Part shown: positions 8,538-17,007 of the stretch, piece after piece
Position numbering within the stretch: position 1 is the stretch's first letter
Layout: every line of letters starts with the position of its first letter
NCBI GenBank assembly: GCA_040877935.1
Contig: JBBDNB010000026.1
Location: 1 to 64,000 of the forward strand
Origin: Chitinophagales bacterium
GTDB taxonomy: Bacteria > Bacteroidota > Bacteroidia > Chitinophagales > CAIOSU01
Direction: 5' to 3'
DNA: 64,000 bases
Notes under the pieces: model-generated
Databases searched by the model: none
What the model was told of the DNA's origin: nothing
Seen by the model: the letters and a program-made list of their open reading frames with translations, nothing else
Position numbers and translations under genes: made by a program

Positions 8538-10790
8538 TCATGCTTTCTCCTTATAAAAAAACCGAATCAAAACGGGGATTAAATAAAGATCGGCAATAAC
8601 AGCACTGGCCAGGGTTAAGCTGGTCAATAAGCCCACTTTAAAAGTACCGGAAAGTTTGGAGGTGCAAAGAATCAAAAATCCGGCAAAAAGCACAATGGTG
8701 GTGAGAATGATGGCTTTCCCCGAAATCAAAAGTGTGCGGTGGATACTGCTGTCAACACTCGAACCTTTTAGGCGCTCCAGTTTATAGCGGCTCAAAAAGT
8801 GAATGGTATCATCCACTGCAATGCCAAAGGAAATGGTGAAAATAATGGAACTGGTGGCATCCAAAGCAATGCCCGTAAAACCCAAAAATGCCCCGGTGGC
8901 CAATAAAGGAAGCATATTGGGAACGAGCGAAATAAAAACCATTTTCCAGCTTTTGAAAAGTATGGTCATGAGCAGACTCACCACTAAAAAGGCGAGGAAC
9001 AATCCCTTGAAAAGGCTTTCTACCAAGTATTTGTGATTGTTGTCAAAGAGCAGGGAACTTCCCGTAATCCTGAAATCCAGAATATTGGTATTGATGTTAG
9101 CATCCCTCCATTTTTGCAATTGCTCAATTAAATCTTCTGCATTTCCAGAGCCAATATCCGGCATTTTAGCGGTCAATCTTCCTCTTTTGAAATCATTGGT
9201 CAAAATGCGGTTGAAGGAATTTTCAGGTGCTTTTTCCAATTCGCGCAAGCTTATGTCCAGTGCTTTTTGATTTTCGGGAATTTCATAGGCTTCAATTTTA
9301 TTGCTTTTTCTTGCCCGCTGAATGCCCCTGAAAATATCATTGGGTGAAAAAATGGAATGAAAAGTCGTGTCCTTTCTCAGGTGTTCTTCCAATTTTTCCA
9401 CTTCATTTAGGACTTCAATATCCCTGAAAGAATAACCTTCCTTTGGCATCAGGGCTATTTCAAAAGGGCGAAAGCCACCAAATATTTCCTCGAAATATTC
9501 ATAGTCAAAAGTGATTTTTTGATCCTGTGGCAAATCGTTTTTCAGCTTGCCCTGCGGGTTGATATTGCTCGTTCCATAAATAAAAACCAGAATCAAAACC
9601 AGCGCGGCACCCATTATTTTTGTGCCTCCGTTTTTGCATTGCCTGTGAATGGCATTCAAAAGCGGATCCAATTTCCCCAAAATATTTTTATTGGAAATAA
9701 TGGCTTTGGAATCAAAGAGCATTAAAGCTGCCGGCAAGAGCAGGATAGAAACAATATAAGCCAGAAAAACGCCATAAGCGGCAGTTAATCCAAAATGCCT
9801 GATGGGTTCTATTTTAGAACTGAGCAGCGAAAGAAAACCAATGGAAGTGGTAACAGAGGTAAGAAAAGTAGCCATCCCGATTTCACTAATGGTCTTTTTC
9901 AATGCCAGCTCTTTTTGCATGCCGAGCTTCAATTCATCTATGTATTTTGATAAAATATGGATGACATCGCTCATGCCCACTATCAGCATTAGAATGGGAA
10001 AAAGTGCGCTGATGAAATCCATGCGAATGCCGAAATAGCCCAGCGAGCCGAGGAAAATAACCAAGGCCACTCCTACAATCAAAACGGAGATAATGACCGG
10101 AACCGGTTTGCGAAAAACCAGCCAAAGCACAATGAGCACAATGACCAAGGCAAGCGAGGTATAAAGCAGCATTTCACGCAATTGGAAACGCACAAATTCT
10201 GTCTGGATCGTTGCCCGGCCGATGGTGTGGTAATTTTCAAATGGACTTTTTTCCAGTGTTTCCACCACAAAATCATGCAGTATTTCGGCACTGTCCTGAC
10301 TGATGGGGTAAATGGTTTTCAAGATCATGAGAAAACTCTTGCCCTCCTGAGCCACCAAGCGTCCATTCAGCAAGGGATCCTGCATCATTTTAATGCTGTC
10401 CTGCTCATATCTTTGCGGTTCATCGATATGTATGCTGGGAACTGTTAAATAGCCAAAAGGAGATTTTACGGGCAACTTAATGCTGGTAGGCGATATGCCC
10501 TCAAGGATAAGTGGGTGCGCTATCAGGCTGTCTTGTAATTGCTGAAAAGCCTTTAGTTTTTCCTGTTTAAAAAAGCCGTTTTTTTCCTCAATACCAATAA
10601 TGTAATTATTGTCATCTGGTTCGAATTGGGTCTTAAAATCGTTGTAAAATTCCAGGTCCGGATCTCCCTGTGGGAAAAGGCTTTCAAAATCATAAATGAT
10701 TTGAATGTCCTTGCTAAAGTAGAGGCTGAAAAGAAACAGTGCTACAAAAAGAGCAATGACAAATTTATGCGCACGCAGAAAAAGATTCAT
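8538..10790 (-). CDS. RND/MMPL superfamily exporter (COG1033-like)
   Basis: A 750-residue inner-membrane transporter with the internal duplication of the RND superfamily. Each half has one N-terminal helix, a large periplasmic loop and a five-helix bundle. The helix-4 signatures are visible in both halves: GMSDVIHILSKYIDEL (first) and GIAVDDTIHFLSRYKLERL (second). Single-gene exporters of this type are usually linked to lipid, hopanoid or other hydrophobic cargo; cargo is unknown here. There is no adaptor or outer-membrane partner beside it. The gene is convergent with the porin and divergent from thyA. Confidence 0.88.
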   Translation of the reverse strand: MNLFLRAHKFVIALFVALFLFSLYFSKDIQIIYDFESLFPQGDPDLEFYNDFKTQFEPDDNNYIIGIEEKNGFFKQEKLKAFQQLQDSLIAHPLILEGISPTSIKLPVKSPFGYLTVPSIHIDEPQRYEQDSIKMMQDPLLNGRLVAQEGKSFLMILKTIYPISQDSAEILHDFVVETLEKSPFENYHTIGRATIQTEFVRFQLREMLLYTSLALVIVLIVLWLVFRKPVPVIISVLIVGVALVIFLGSLGYFGIRMDFISALFPILMLIVGMSDVIHILSKYIDELKLGMQKELALKKTISEIGMATFLTSVTTSIGFLSLLSSKIEPIRHFGLTAAYGVFLAYIVSILLLPAALMLFDSKAIISNKNILGKLDPLLNAIHRQCKNGGTKIMGAALVLILVFIYGTSNINPQGKLKNDLPQDQKITFDYEYFEEIFGGFRPFEIALMPKEGYSFRDIEVLNEVEKLEEHLRKDTTFHSIFSPNDIFRGIQRARKSNKIEAYEIPENQKALDISLRELEKAPENSFNRILTNDFKRGRLTAKMPDIGSGNAEDLIEQLQKWRDANINTNILDFRITGSSLLFDNNHKYLVESLFKGLFLAFLVVSLLMTILFKSWKMVFISLVPNMLPLLATGAFLGFTGIALDATSSIIFTISFGIAVDDTIHFLSRYKLERLKGSSVDSSIHRTLLISGKAIILTTIVLFAGFLILCTSKLSGTFKVGLLTSLTLASAVIADLYLIPVLIRFFYKEKA

Positions 10791-10965
10791 TTAAGGAATT
10801 TGATTGTAAAGGTCGGGTATTTCTTTTGTTCTTAATTTATGAACGTGAGGATAACGCTAATTAAACTTATCTTGTTTATTGGAATGCACATACTATATTT
10901 AATAATACATGTTGTTTCCATTTGACATTTTCCATCCCACATCCCAAAGCTTAATTGCTTTTAGC

Positions 10966-10973
10966 TATATTTG
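10966..10973 (+). promoter_or_regulatory. -7 box of thyA, 4 nt before the start codon
   Basis: TATATTTG is a perfect TAnnTTTG box. It ends only 4 nt before the ThyA ATG at 10978, so the expected transcription start falls at or just before the ATG and the mRNA would be leaderless. It also argues against the upstream in-frame start at 10909. Confidence 0.55.
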
Positions 10974-10977
10974 TAAA

Positions 10978-11772
10978 ATGCAGCAATATCTAGATCTTTT
11001 ACAGCATATTTTGGACAATGGAAATGTCAAGGAAGACCGAACCGGAACGGGAACCATCAGTTGTTTTGGTTATCAAATGCGTTTTGATCTTTCCGAGGGA
11101 TTTCCAGTTTTGACCACAAAAAAATTACACCTGAGGAGTATTATCCACGAGCTGCTGTGGTTTTTGCAGGGCGATACCAATATCAAATACCTCAAGGAAA
11201 ACAAGGTGCGTATTTGGGATGAATGGGCAGATGAAAATGGCGACTTGGGTCCCGTTTATGGGCATCAATGGCGCTCTTGGCCCACGCCAGATGGCGGTCA
11301 AATTGATCAGATCAGTCAGTTGATTGATGGCTTGAAAAACAATCCCGATTCGCGCAGGCATATTGTGAGTGCTTGGAATGTAGCAGATGTGGGCAATATG
11401 GCTTTGCCGCCTTGTCATTGCTTGTTTCAGTTTTATGTGGCAGATGGAAAATTATCTTGTCAACTGTACCAAAGAAGTGCCGATACTTTTCTGGGTGTAC
11501 CTTTTAATATTGCCTCCTATGCGCTGCTCACCACGATGGTGGCACAGGTCTGTGATTTGGAGCCAGGGGAGTTCATCCACAGTTTTGGCGATGTGCATTT
11601 GTACCGCAATCATTTGGAACAGGCGCAATTGCAACTGACAAGAGAACCGCGCCCTCTTCCACAAATGAAAATCAATCCGGAAGTGAAGGATATTTTTGCT
11701 TTTACCATAGATGATTTCCAATTGGAAAATTACGACCCGCATCCGCATATCAAAGCCCAAGTTTCCGTATGA
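10978..11772 (+). CDS. thyA: Thymidylate synthase
   Basis: This 264-residue enzyme methylates dUMP to dTMP using methylene-tetrahydrofolate, releasing dihydrofolate. The length equals E. coli ThyA and the catalytic cysteine is C146 in PPCHC. Other family blocks are [63 protein letters not shown] and HLYRNH. I chose the ATG at 10978 ([12 protein letters not shown]) over an earlier in-frame start at 10909 because family homology begins there and a promoter box lies just upstream. The stop codon overlaps the folA start by 4 nt (ATGA), so the two are translationally coupled, and folA recycles the dihydrofolate ThyA produces. Confidence 0.98.
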   Translation: MQQYLDLLQHILDNGNVKEDRTGTGTISCFGYQMRFDLSEGFPVLTTKKLHLRSIIHELLWFLQGDTNIKYLKENKVRIWDEWADENGDLGPVYGHQWRSWPTPDGGQIDQISQLIDGLKNNPDSRRHIVSAWNVADVGNMALPPCHCLFQFYVADGKLSCQLYQRSADTFLGVPFNIASYALLTTMVAQVCDLEPGEFIHSFGDVHLYRNHLEQAQLQLTREPRPLPQMKINPEVKDIFAFTIDDFQLENYDPHPHIKAQVSV

Positions 11773-12275
11773 AAATATCAAGTATAGCGGCAGTATCGGA
11801 AAACAATGCCATTGGCAAGGACAATGACCTGATGTGGCATTTGCCCGATGACCTGAAATTCTTCAAAAAACACACGCTTGGTCACCCGGTGATAATGGGC
11901 AGGAAAACCTATGATTCCATGGGTAAACCATTGCCCAAAAGAAGCAATATTGTTTTGACCCGCAATGAAAATTTCAAAGCTGAAGGTATTGAGATTTTTC
12001 ACGATATCAAAGCAGCTATTGATTTTGCCAAAACCCTCGATCAGGAGGAGGTTTTCATTATTGGCGGAGCTAAAATCTACGAACAGGCCATGCCTTTTGT
12101 TGATAGGATTTATCTCACCCGTGTGCATGGCCATTTTGATGGAGAAGTGTTTTTTCCCGAATTAAATAAGGACGAATGGAAAATCAGCTCACAGGAGTAT
12201 CATCCTGCCGATGAAAAACATGCCCTGCCTTTCACTTTTTTTATTTTAGAGCGAGCAGGCAAACAGAACCTCTGA
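11769..12275 (+). CDS. folA: Dihydrofolate reductase
   Basis: A 168-residue NADPH-dependent enzyme reducing dihydrofolate to tetrahydrofolate. Typical blocks are present: [33 protein letters not shown] (substrate pocket with W and the acidic residue), [15 protein letters not shown] (NADPH binding), [13 protein letters not shown] and the C-terminal FTFFILER strand. It is translationally coupled to thyA through an ATGA overlap. It converges with the PAP2 gene, with only 3 nt between the two stop codons, so no separate terminator fits between them. Confidence 0.98.
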   Translation: MKISSIAAVSENNAIGKDNDLMWHLPDDLKFFKKHTLGHPVIMGRKTYDSMGKPLPKRSNIVLTRNENFKAEGIEIFHDIKAAIDFAKTLDQEEVFIIGGAKIYEQAMPFVDRIYLTRVHGHFDGEVFFPELNKDEWKISSQEYHPADEKHALPFTFFILERAGKQNL

Positions 12276-12278
12276 TTG

Positions 12279-13028
12279 CTATGGCTTCCTGTTCCCAATA
12301 TCTATTCTGTGCAAATGCGGTACCAGTACACCCACGGCAGCACCCACCAAATAGCCGGTAATGATATCGGTAAGGAAATGCTTGCCTGCCGTATAGCGCA
12401 ATACACCCGTAGCCAGGGGAACGGCTGCTGCCGAACTCCAGACAAGTGGTTTCCATTTTGAATTGGGGTAATAATCCGCATAGACTTTGGCCATAAAAAA
12501 TGCATTGCTTGCCGTAGAAGAAGTATGGCCGGAAAAGAAAGAACTGCGGGCGTCTTTTTTCTGCTTTTTGTGGAGCGGGGCATCTGAATTATAAGTAAAT
12601 GGGCGATTGCGTTTTACCAGCTCTTTTGTCAAAAAGGTAAGCCCTGCACTCAACATAGCCGTTTCAGCATAAATGGCAGTCAGTTTCCAACCATCCCTGC
12701 GCATATTGTTATCTGCCAAGAGTGTCAGTGGTGCAGCATAACTGGCAATCATCAATACATCACTGGCCAATGCCGAACCTGTGGACCAATTCCTGGTAGC
12801 ATGACGATCAATTCCCCAAATATCGCTTTTGTTGAGCTGGCGAATTTGGGCTTCTGTAAGCGTTTCTTTGTTTTTGGCCAGAAAAAAACCTGTGAGTGCT
12901 GTCCCCAACCCAACTGCCGGAATAGTGATTTCTGTTGAAAGCCGATACTTGTAGGGGCCTTGTGCTTGAAGGCTTTGAAAAGAAAAAAACAGGATTAATA
13001 AAGCAAGAAGGAATGAAAAATACCGCAT
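12279..13028 (-). CDS. PAP2-family membrane phosphatase
   Basis: A 249-residue protein with a signal peptide or first helix (1-22) and several further hydrophobic segments. The three PAP2 (type 2 phosphatidic acid phosphatase) motifs are visible: KELVKRNRP (motif 1), SFFSGHTSS with the catalytic His (motif 2) and LRYTAGKHFLTD (motif 3). Such enzymes dephosphorylate lipid phosphates such as undecaprenyl pyrophosphate or phosphatidic acid on the outer face of the inner membrane; the exact substrate cannot be read from the sequence. Motif 2 has FSGH where PSGH is more common. Confidence 0.9.
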   Translation of the reverse strand: MRYFSFLLALLILFFSFQSLQAQGPYKYRLSTEITIPAVGLGTALTGFFLAKNKETLTEAQIRQLNKSDIWGIDRHATRNWSTGSALASDVLMIASYAAPLTLLADNNMRRDGWKLTAIYAETAMLSAGLTFLTKELVKRNRPFTYNSDAPLHKKQKKDARSSFFSGHTSSTASNAFFMAKVYADYYPNSKWKPLVWSSAAAVPLATGVLRYTAGKHFLTDIITGYLVGAAVGVLVPHLHRIDIGNRKP

Positions 13029-13129
13029 TAGCTGAAGTTTTGATGTGCAATATCTGAATAAAATTAGAAAACCGAAGCCATGAAAATCAATTCAGCAATA
13101 ACAAATCCAAAACCTTATTTAATTATTTT

Positions 13130-13137
13130 TACTTTTG
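13130..13137 (+). promoter_or_regulatory. -7 box of the first outer-membrane barrel gene
   Basis: TACTTTTG is a perfect TAnnTTTG match 16 nt before the ATG at 13154. Confidence 0.5.
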
Positions 13138-13153
13138 TTCCTCAAACCCGAAT

Positions 13154-13882
13154 ATGAAAGCAAAAAATCTAAGGCTTTTCAATAAGCCCTTTTCAATATT
13201 AATTGGTGTCGTTATTCTTTTATTGACTCCCCAGATTTCATCTGCCCAATATACGTATATAGGGGCGGCCACTGGTTTTAAGAACAATATAATTGGTTCC
13301 TCATCAGATTTTGGGACTTTTGATGAAAGGATGATTAATTTAGGTCTTTTCATGAATGTAAAAGCCATTCACAGGCCATTGCGCTTTTTGGGTGTAGGAG
13401 CTGAGGTATCTTTCCCGCTGGTTCAAGGAACCATGAACAATACTTATGATTATCAATATTATGGAGCAAGCAAGCCAAAAGGCTTTAAATATTCAGCCAA
13501 GCAGGCATTTGGACTTACTGCAATTGCCAGTCTTTTTGCTGATACCGAAGCCAATTTCCATGTGGATTTTCGCTTTTCATATGTTTCATTCAAAGAGGAG
13601 TTTGAGTTTTTAAGCAATTACAACATCGTTTCCTATGAGGAAAAAATCAATTTGCCGGCTGCGGGATTTGCGCTGGGCTTTATGCCCCACTTAACAGACC
13701 ATCTTTTTTTCGATATCAATTTTGGATTTGATCTTTTGCTTATAGGCTCAGACCCCGGTTTTTCCTATACCGTGGATTACCAGCGGGTTCCGTTTGATCA
13801 GGATTATGTAATTCTCGAATCGCAGCTAACAGACTTAAAAACTTCTATTTTTATAAATATTGGCCTGGGCTATTATTTTTAA
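13154..13882 (+). CDS. Outer-membrane beta-barrel protein, paralogue 1
   Basis: A 242-residue secreted protein with a signal peptide (about 1-32, ending SSAQ) and alternating hydrophobic strands ending in the aromatic terminus NIGLGYYF, typical of outer-membrane barrels. It is clearly paralogous to the next gene: both share the signal region (LFNKPFSILIGV versus LFNKSISILFGI), the phrase GFxxGxMPHxTDHLFxDINxGFDL, and the C-terminal NxGxGYYF. Function is unknown. The pair looks like a tandem duplication. Confidence 0.8.
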   Translation: MKAKNLRLFNKPFSILIGVVILLLTPQISSAQYTYIGAATGFKNNIIGSSSDFGTFDERMINLGLFMNVKAIHRPLRFLGVGAEVSFPLVQGTMNNTYDYQYYGASKPKGFKYSAKQAFGLTAIASLFADTEANFHVDFRFSYVSFKEEFEFLSNYNIVSYEEKINLPAAGFALGFMPHLTDHLFFDINFGFDLLLIGSDPGFSYTVDYQRVPFDQDYVILESQLTDLKTSIFINIGLGYYF

Positions 13883-13990
13883 AAGCAATCGCTTAATTCA
13901 TTTGACAAACAATAACTGAAAAGAAATAGAAATTGACAATTTTGAAAAAAACCAAAACTATTTCAAGCAAAATGTAATGTGATTATTTTA

Positions 13991-13998
13991 TAATTTTG
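13991..13998 (+). promoter_or_regulatory. -7 box of the second outer-membrane barrel gene
   Basis: TAATTTTG is a perfect TAnnTTTG match 17 nt before the TTG start at 14016. Confidence 0.5.
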
Positions 13999-14015
13999 CT
14001 TCACAAATTTTAAGC

Positions 14016-14900
14016 TTGCTAACAAAAAAGAAAAACATATCATCCTTACTTTTCAATAAGTCCATCTCCATATTATTTGGAATCGCTTTTCTTTTATTGA
14101 TGCCTAAGGTTTCATTTGCACAGTTTACTTATGTAGAGGGTGGATTTGGAATAAATAATGCCACCATTGGCTCTGCAACAATTTCTGAAGATCGCACATC
14201 TGTATTCGCCTTTAATATAAATGCACAGGCAGTTTTCAGACCAATAAGAAATCTTGGAGTAGGGATTGGATTTGGCTATCCAATTTATCAGCGAAGTAAA
14301 TTTGGTTTCTCAAATGCGCCAACTACAGGAATCAGTAGTTTTTATGATGGTTTTAGGTATTCTGAATATTTTGAAGAGGAAAATCGTTATGTCCCGCAAG
14401 AATTTGATTATACATTTAAGCAAGGGATAAAAGCCTCAATTTTTGCCAGGGTTTTTTTTGAAACCTATGTTAATGTATATGCCGATGTAAGGCTTTCGTA
14501 TTCTCCGGTTAAAGAAAAATTTGTATTTAAAAGAGAGTATGCACCTCCTATTTATTTTCCAGAGGATGATATAGCACAATTTAGTGGAGGGGTTGAATAT
14601 GGTGAAGTTCCTGCCAGAGACATTGATTATAATAAAACACATCATTTATTAATACCGGGATTTAGCACAGGGATTATGCCTCATGTTACCGATCATTTAT
14701 TTTTGGATATAAATATTGGATTTGATCTTTGGATTTTTGGGCAGGATAAGAGCTTTGAATACCAAATTCCATTTCAGTGGAGTACTGATTACAGTTCTGA
14801 CCCCATAAATGGTAATCATGAGTATGTTACCCTTTCTTCACAAGCAAGAGGTGTAAGACCTTCATTTGTCTTAAACGTAGGCATTGGCTATTACTTTTAA
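14016..14900 (+). CDS. Outer-membrane beta-barrel protein, paralogue 2 (TTG start)
   Basis: A 294-residue paralogue of the preceding barrel, with a signal peptide (about 1-36, ending SFAQ) and a C-terminal NVGIGYYF. It carries extra loop sequence between the shared strands. The start is TTG at 14016: no in-frame ATG lies upstream of the signal peptide, and the next ATG falls inside its hydrophobic core. Aligning it with paralogue 1 (MKAKNLRLFNKP) supports this start, as does the promoter box at 13991. It is followed 11 nt later by the protease gene and may be co-transcribed with it. Confidence 0.78.
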   Translation: MLTKKKNISSLLFNKSISILFGIAFLLLMPKVSFAQFTYVEGGFGINNATIGSATISEDRTSVFAFNINAQAVFRPIRNLGVGIGFGYPIYQRSKFGFSNAPTTGISSFYDGFRYSEYFEEENRYVPQEFDYTFKQGIKASIFARVFFETYVNVYADVRLSYSPVKEKFVFKREYAPPIYFPEDDIAQFSGGVEYGEVPARDIDYNKTHHLLIPGFSTGIMPHVTDHLFLDINIGFDLWIFGQDKSFEYQIPFQWSTDYSSDPINGNHEYVTLSSQARGVRPSFVLNVGIGYYF

Positions 14901-14911
14901 AAATTATTTCA

Positions 14912-16393
14912 ATGAATAAATTATTTTTCTGCGCACTTCTATTTCTTAGTTATGAATTTGCATCTGCACAATTCCACTACGACCTTACTTCTATCCCCGA
15001 TTCCGCAAAGGTCACGTTAAATGGCGAAACTGAGTGTTACACACCATGCCGGGTAAAGTTCTATTGGAGAAAAGCTGAAAACGGAAAGTTGATTGTTGCC
15101 GTGCAAGCTCCCGGATTTGAACCTTGGGCAGATACGCTCAGGAAAAAACCATCAAAATTTAATTTTAAACATGATGCCGAACTCAAGAGAAAACTGCCCG
15201 TTTTTGATGACCTGGATTCCATAACGGCCCTGGTTGCTTTCGACAAATTGTTGGCGGATTTTAAGGACGGTACAACTGTTGGCAAGTACAAAAAATCAAA
15301 AGATGAAACGGAAACTATCAAATGGGAGGGCAATATTAAAATAGGGGAATCAGGCTTTGAAGAGACCTTTTACGAAATTGTAACCAATGCCGGATTTACT
15401 ACACCGCTTTCTGAATTTACTTCCCTTTTTTCCGATGATTCAGATAAGCGCAAACCCTTACCAAGATTTATAGTGGGCGCAAACCTGGCAGGATATGATG
15501 TGTATTTTGAAAACACCAAGAAAGAATCATATGGTGCCGGAAAAAAAATCGGGATTACCAAAATGACAATAGAATGGCAAGTATTGGATAAAAAAAGTGG
15601 TGATGTGGTTTTGAAAAAACAGACCGAGGGCAAAATCAGGTACAGAACTGGTCGATATTACAGCACGCCAAATAATTTAATGGCCTTTGAGGATGCTTTG
15701 ATTGATTTCCTGAATGAAGGAAGCTTTCGTGACTTGCTAAAAAATGCAGACAGCAGCCCAATAGTTAATTCAGTTAGTGTAAAAAGCGGTGAAGAAGTAA
15801 ATATTGAAAAGAAGGAATTACCTGAATTTGCCACTTCTGGTGAAATGATCAACTATGCCAGTAAATCTTGCGTAACGATTATTACGGATGGTGGTCATGG
15901 CAGCGGGGTAATCGTTGGAAAAGATGGCTATGTACTGAGCGCTTATCACGTGGTGGATGGCGTAAACAAAATACAGGTGCAATTTTCAGAAGGTCTGCAA
16001 TTGAATGCCGAGGTCTTGGCCTATGACCAGGAGCATGATATTGTATTGTTGAAAATAGTGGGGTCTGGTTTTCAGGCCTTACCACTTGGTGTAGATCGGG
16101 AGTTTGCACTGGGCGAAGATGTAGTGACTATCGGTACACCCGCAAATGTTGATTTGGGACAGAGTGTTGCCAAAGGTATCCTGAGTGGAAAAAGGCTGGT
16201 CGAGGAAAATGTTTACTACCAGATAGATATCTCTGTAAGTCCTGGTAATAGCGGTGGGCCTTTGCTCAACAAAAAAGGAGAAGTGATTGGCATCGTTCAG
16301 CGCAAAATTATCAGCGAAGGTGTGGAAGGCATCGGCTTTGCCGTACCTGTTAAAACTGCTGTAGAAATATTGAATATTCAGGTGGATAAATAG
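14912..16393 (+). CDS. Secreted trypsin-like (HtrA-type) serine protease
   Basis: A 493-residue protein with a signal peptide (1-19, ending ASAQ), then a PEGA-like domain (about 20-85: SIPDSAKVTLNGETECYTPC), a middle domain (about 95-290), and a C-terminal trypsin-like domain (about 315-490). The catalytic triad is visible: H346 (SAYHVVDG), D376 (EHDIVLLK) and S447 (SPGNSGGPL). There is no PDZ domain, so it differs from canonical DegP/HtrA. It is probably periplasmic. Spacing of 11 nt after the second barrel gene suggests co-transcription, but whether it acts on these barrels is speculation. Confidence 0.88.
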   Translation: MNKLFFCALLFLSYEFASAQFHYDLTSIPDSAKVTLNGETECYTPCRVKFYWRKAENGKLIVAVQAPGFEPWADTLRKKPSKFNFKHDAELKRKLPVFDDLDSITALVAFDKLLADFKDGTTVGKYKKSKDETETIKWEGNIKIGESGFEETFYEIVTNAGFTTPLSEFTSLFSDDSDKRKPLPRFIVGANLAGYDVYFENTKKESYGAGKKIGITKMTIEWQVLDKKSGDVVLKKQTEGKIRYRTGRYYSTPNNLMAFEDALIDFLNEGSFRDLLKNADSSPIVNSVSVKSGEEVNIEKKELPEFATSGEMINYASKSCVTIITDGGHGSGVIVGKDGYVLSAYHVVDGVNKIQVQFSEGLQLNAEVLAYDQEHDIVLLKIVGSGFQALPLGVDREFALGEDVVTIGTPANVDLGQSVAKGILSGKRLVEENVYYQIDISVSPGNSGGPLLNKKGEVIGIVQRKIISEGVEGIGFAVPVKTAVEILNIQVDK

Positions 16394-16404
16394 TGGGTTT
16401 TTCC

Positions 16405-16433
16405 TTTTGACTATTAATAATCAATAGTCAAAA
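16405..16433. terminator. Hairpin after the protease gene
   Basis: Perfect 11-bp arms (16405-16415 and 16423-16433) around a 7-nt loop begin 11 nt after the stop codon. The arms are flanked by T runs, so this is a likely factor-independent terminator. Confidence 0.65.
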
Positions 16434-16503
16434 CTTTTACAAGTTACTTGATTATTGTCGCTGTTTTATGAATCGAGTACAACCGGGATTGCTTTAGATT
16501 CCC

Positions 16504-16538
16504 AAGACTTCCAAAGTCTCAAAGACTTGGGAAGTCTT
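16504..16538. repeat. Imperfect palindrome built from AAGACTT/AAGTCTT units
   Basis: The left arm AAGACTTCCAAAGTCT and a right arm running to 16538 form a hairpin of about 16 bp with one mismatch. Each arm is itself a smaller near-palindrome. It is not followed by a T run and lies between two separate terminators, so it looks like a small extragenic repeat element rather than a terminator. Confidence 0.5.
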
Positions 16539-16561
16539 ACCTAGATTGAAGGCAATAGGGT

Positions 16562-16598
16562 AAAAAAATACCCGCGCAACTTTAATTACGCAGGTATT
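16562..16598 (-). terminator. Terminator of clpS
   Basis: On the minus strand, arms at 16598-16589 and 16576-16567 (AATACC/GGTATT plus CGC/GCG) form a hairpin followed by a run of seven T (16568-16562), about 20 nt after the clpS stop. Confidence 0.7.
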
Positions 16599-16616
16599 AT
16601 TTCTTAGAAAAAACAT

Positions 16617-16904
16617 CTATTCAATCGTAGCACTCAATCCTCTATCGGTCAATCCATCTTTAAGGGGCTTGAGTTCCTCCAGTTCGCCTTCCTTTACGCT
16701 GGCTTTTCCTTTATAGTGGATCAATAGGCTGCACTGTTCTGCTTGTAAGGGATTGTGGTTGCATATTTCCACCAGGGATTGAATTACCCAATCAAAAGTA
16801 TTGACCTCGTCATTGTGCACCACAAGGTGCTTTTGATCTACGAGTTTTTCAATGGTGTCGGTTAATTCATCCGTAAGTACATCCGTTTCGTGAAAAACAG
16901 CCAT
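16617..16904 (-). CDS. clpS: ATP-dependent Clp protease adaptor ClpS
   Basis: A 95-residue cytoplasmic adaptor that recognises N-degron substrates and delivers them to ClpA/ClpC-ClpP. The binding-pocket signature LVVHNDEVNTFDWVIQSL (the usual form is LxNDDxxTxxxV) and the following helices (CNHNPLQAEQCSLLIHYKGKASVKEG) are clear. Length is typical. It stands alone with its own terminator; there is no clpA or clpC neighbour in the window. Confidence 0.92.
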   Translation of the reverse strand: MAVFHETDVLTDELTDTIEKLVDQKHLVVHNDEVNTFDWVIQSLVEICNHNPLQAEQCSLLIHYKGKASVKEGELEELKPLKDGLTDRGLSATIE

Positions 16905-17007
16905 GATTATTTATTTTTTAATTGATGATTGCAGGTTTTTAAATTTCATTTGCTTGAAAAAACCCACTTGTTATTGCATACAGCAAAAGGTACAAAAAAA
17001 GTTTCGC

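Noticed and set aside
10909-10977. Longer start for thyA at 10909 and upstream starts for acpP, tolC, sod and tatD
   Set aside because: The extensions lack family homology and overlap promoter boxes or neighbouring genes; the shorter starts fit both.
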